A stretch of DNA of 6,543 nt from assembly GCA_020025095.1 (NCBI GenBank), contig JAHHSS010000079.1:1-6543 (forward strand), in the 5' to 3' direction. Under the pieces are notes generated by a model, which was given only the letters and a program-made list of their open reading frames with translations, did no database searches and had not been told where the DNA came from. Both the position numbers and the translations under genes were made by a program. Shown piece after piece: positions 6,427 to 6,543 of the stretch. The stretch comes from Peptostreptococcus sp. (GTDB lineage: Bacteria > Bacillota > Clostridia > Peptostreptococcales > Peptostreptococcaceae). Position 1 is the stretch's first letter, and every line of letters begins with the position of its first letter.

Positions 6427-6543
6427 ATTTTGTATATTTAAATATCATAAAATATTTCTTTTATACTTCATATAAATATTTTGTGTAGATTCATTTTTAT
6501 ATTTTTAAAAAATCAAAAAATAATTATTAACATAGAATTTAAA
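6427..6543. other. AT-rich sequence upstream of the terminator, no gene seen
   Basis: All three minus-strand frames meet stops within the first 13 codons from the window edge, and none resembles the end of DnaN. The stretch is very AT-rich, with a 12-nt palindrome (ATATTTAAATAT) at 6434-6445. Together with the leader it makes up the 330 bases without a gene above 6213. I see no RNA gene, repeat array or convincing DnaA-box cluster. It is probably the 3' untranslated end of an upstream transcript or plain intergenic DNA. Confidence 0.5.

Noticed and set aside
6394..6490. Small RNA ending at the terminator, from a weak promoter (TCTACA, 18 nt, TATAAA)
   Set aside because: Such matches are common by chance in DNA this AT-rich, and the predicted RNA of about 70 nt has no other structure besides the terminator.
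6477..6500. Single DnaA-box-like 9-mer (ATCTACACA on the minus strand) near AT-rich DNA, as a possible oriC
   Set aside because: It has at least two mismatches to TTATNCACA and stands alone; an origin would need a cluster.

Overview
This is an ordinary chromosomal core region of a low-GC Gram-positive bacterium, almost certainly a member of Clostridia. Every gene lies on the minus strand, so transcription runs from high to low coordinates. In that direction the order is an S4-domain RNA-binding protein (yaaA), recF, gyrB, gyrA, rsbV and the start of rsbW. The yaaA-recF-gyrB-gyrA order is the conserved block found next to dnaA-dnaN and the replication origin in many Firmicutes. Having rsbV-rsbW after gyrA recalls the layout I remember for Clostridioides difficile and relatives, so I lean towards Peptostreptococcaceae. 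That family call is an inference. AT-rich sequence, strong AGGAGG-type ribosome binding sites, a 636-residue GyrB without the proteobacterial insert and RsbV/RsbW homologues all fit a Firmicute.

Layout, read in the direction of transcription. Positions 6543-6427 are AT-rich sequence with no recognisable gene. A good intrinsic terminator at 6426-6391 closes whatever unit lies upstream. A near-consensus vegetative promoter follows (-35 at 6349-6344, extended -10 at 6329-6321), then a leader of about 100 nt and yaaA (6213-6007). A 97-nt gap holds a 15-bp RNA hairpin with a 4-nt loop. recF (5909-4794) follows, with a TTG start. gyrB (4793-2883) starts on the base after the recF stop. gyrA (2867-423) is 15 nt further on, rsbV (405-88) 17 nt after that, and rsbW begins at 85, two nt after the rsbV stop, running off the window at position 1.

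I see no terminator between 6213 and 1 and no second convincing promoter, so the six genes probably form one operon. RecF loads or helps RecA at gapped DNA, GyrA and GyrB form the A2B2 gyrase that supercoils DNA, and YaaA is a small RNA-binding protein. RsbV and RsbW form the partner-switching pair that controls a SigB-type sigma factor, whose gene would be expected just outside the window.

I found no unknown system. Points worth a second look are the yaaA-recF RNA hairpin, a GNRA-capped hairpin early in gyrA, a methionine in GyrA where model bacteria have the acidic quinolone-resistance residue, attachment of a stress-sigma switch to the gyrase operon, and no visible dnaN end upstream of yaaA.
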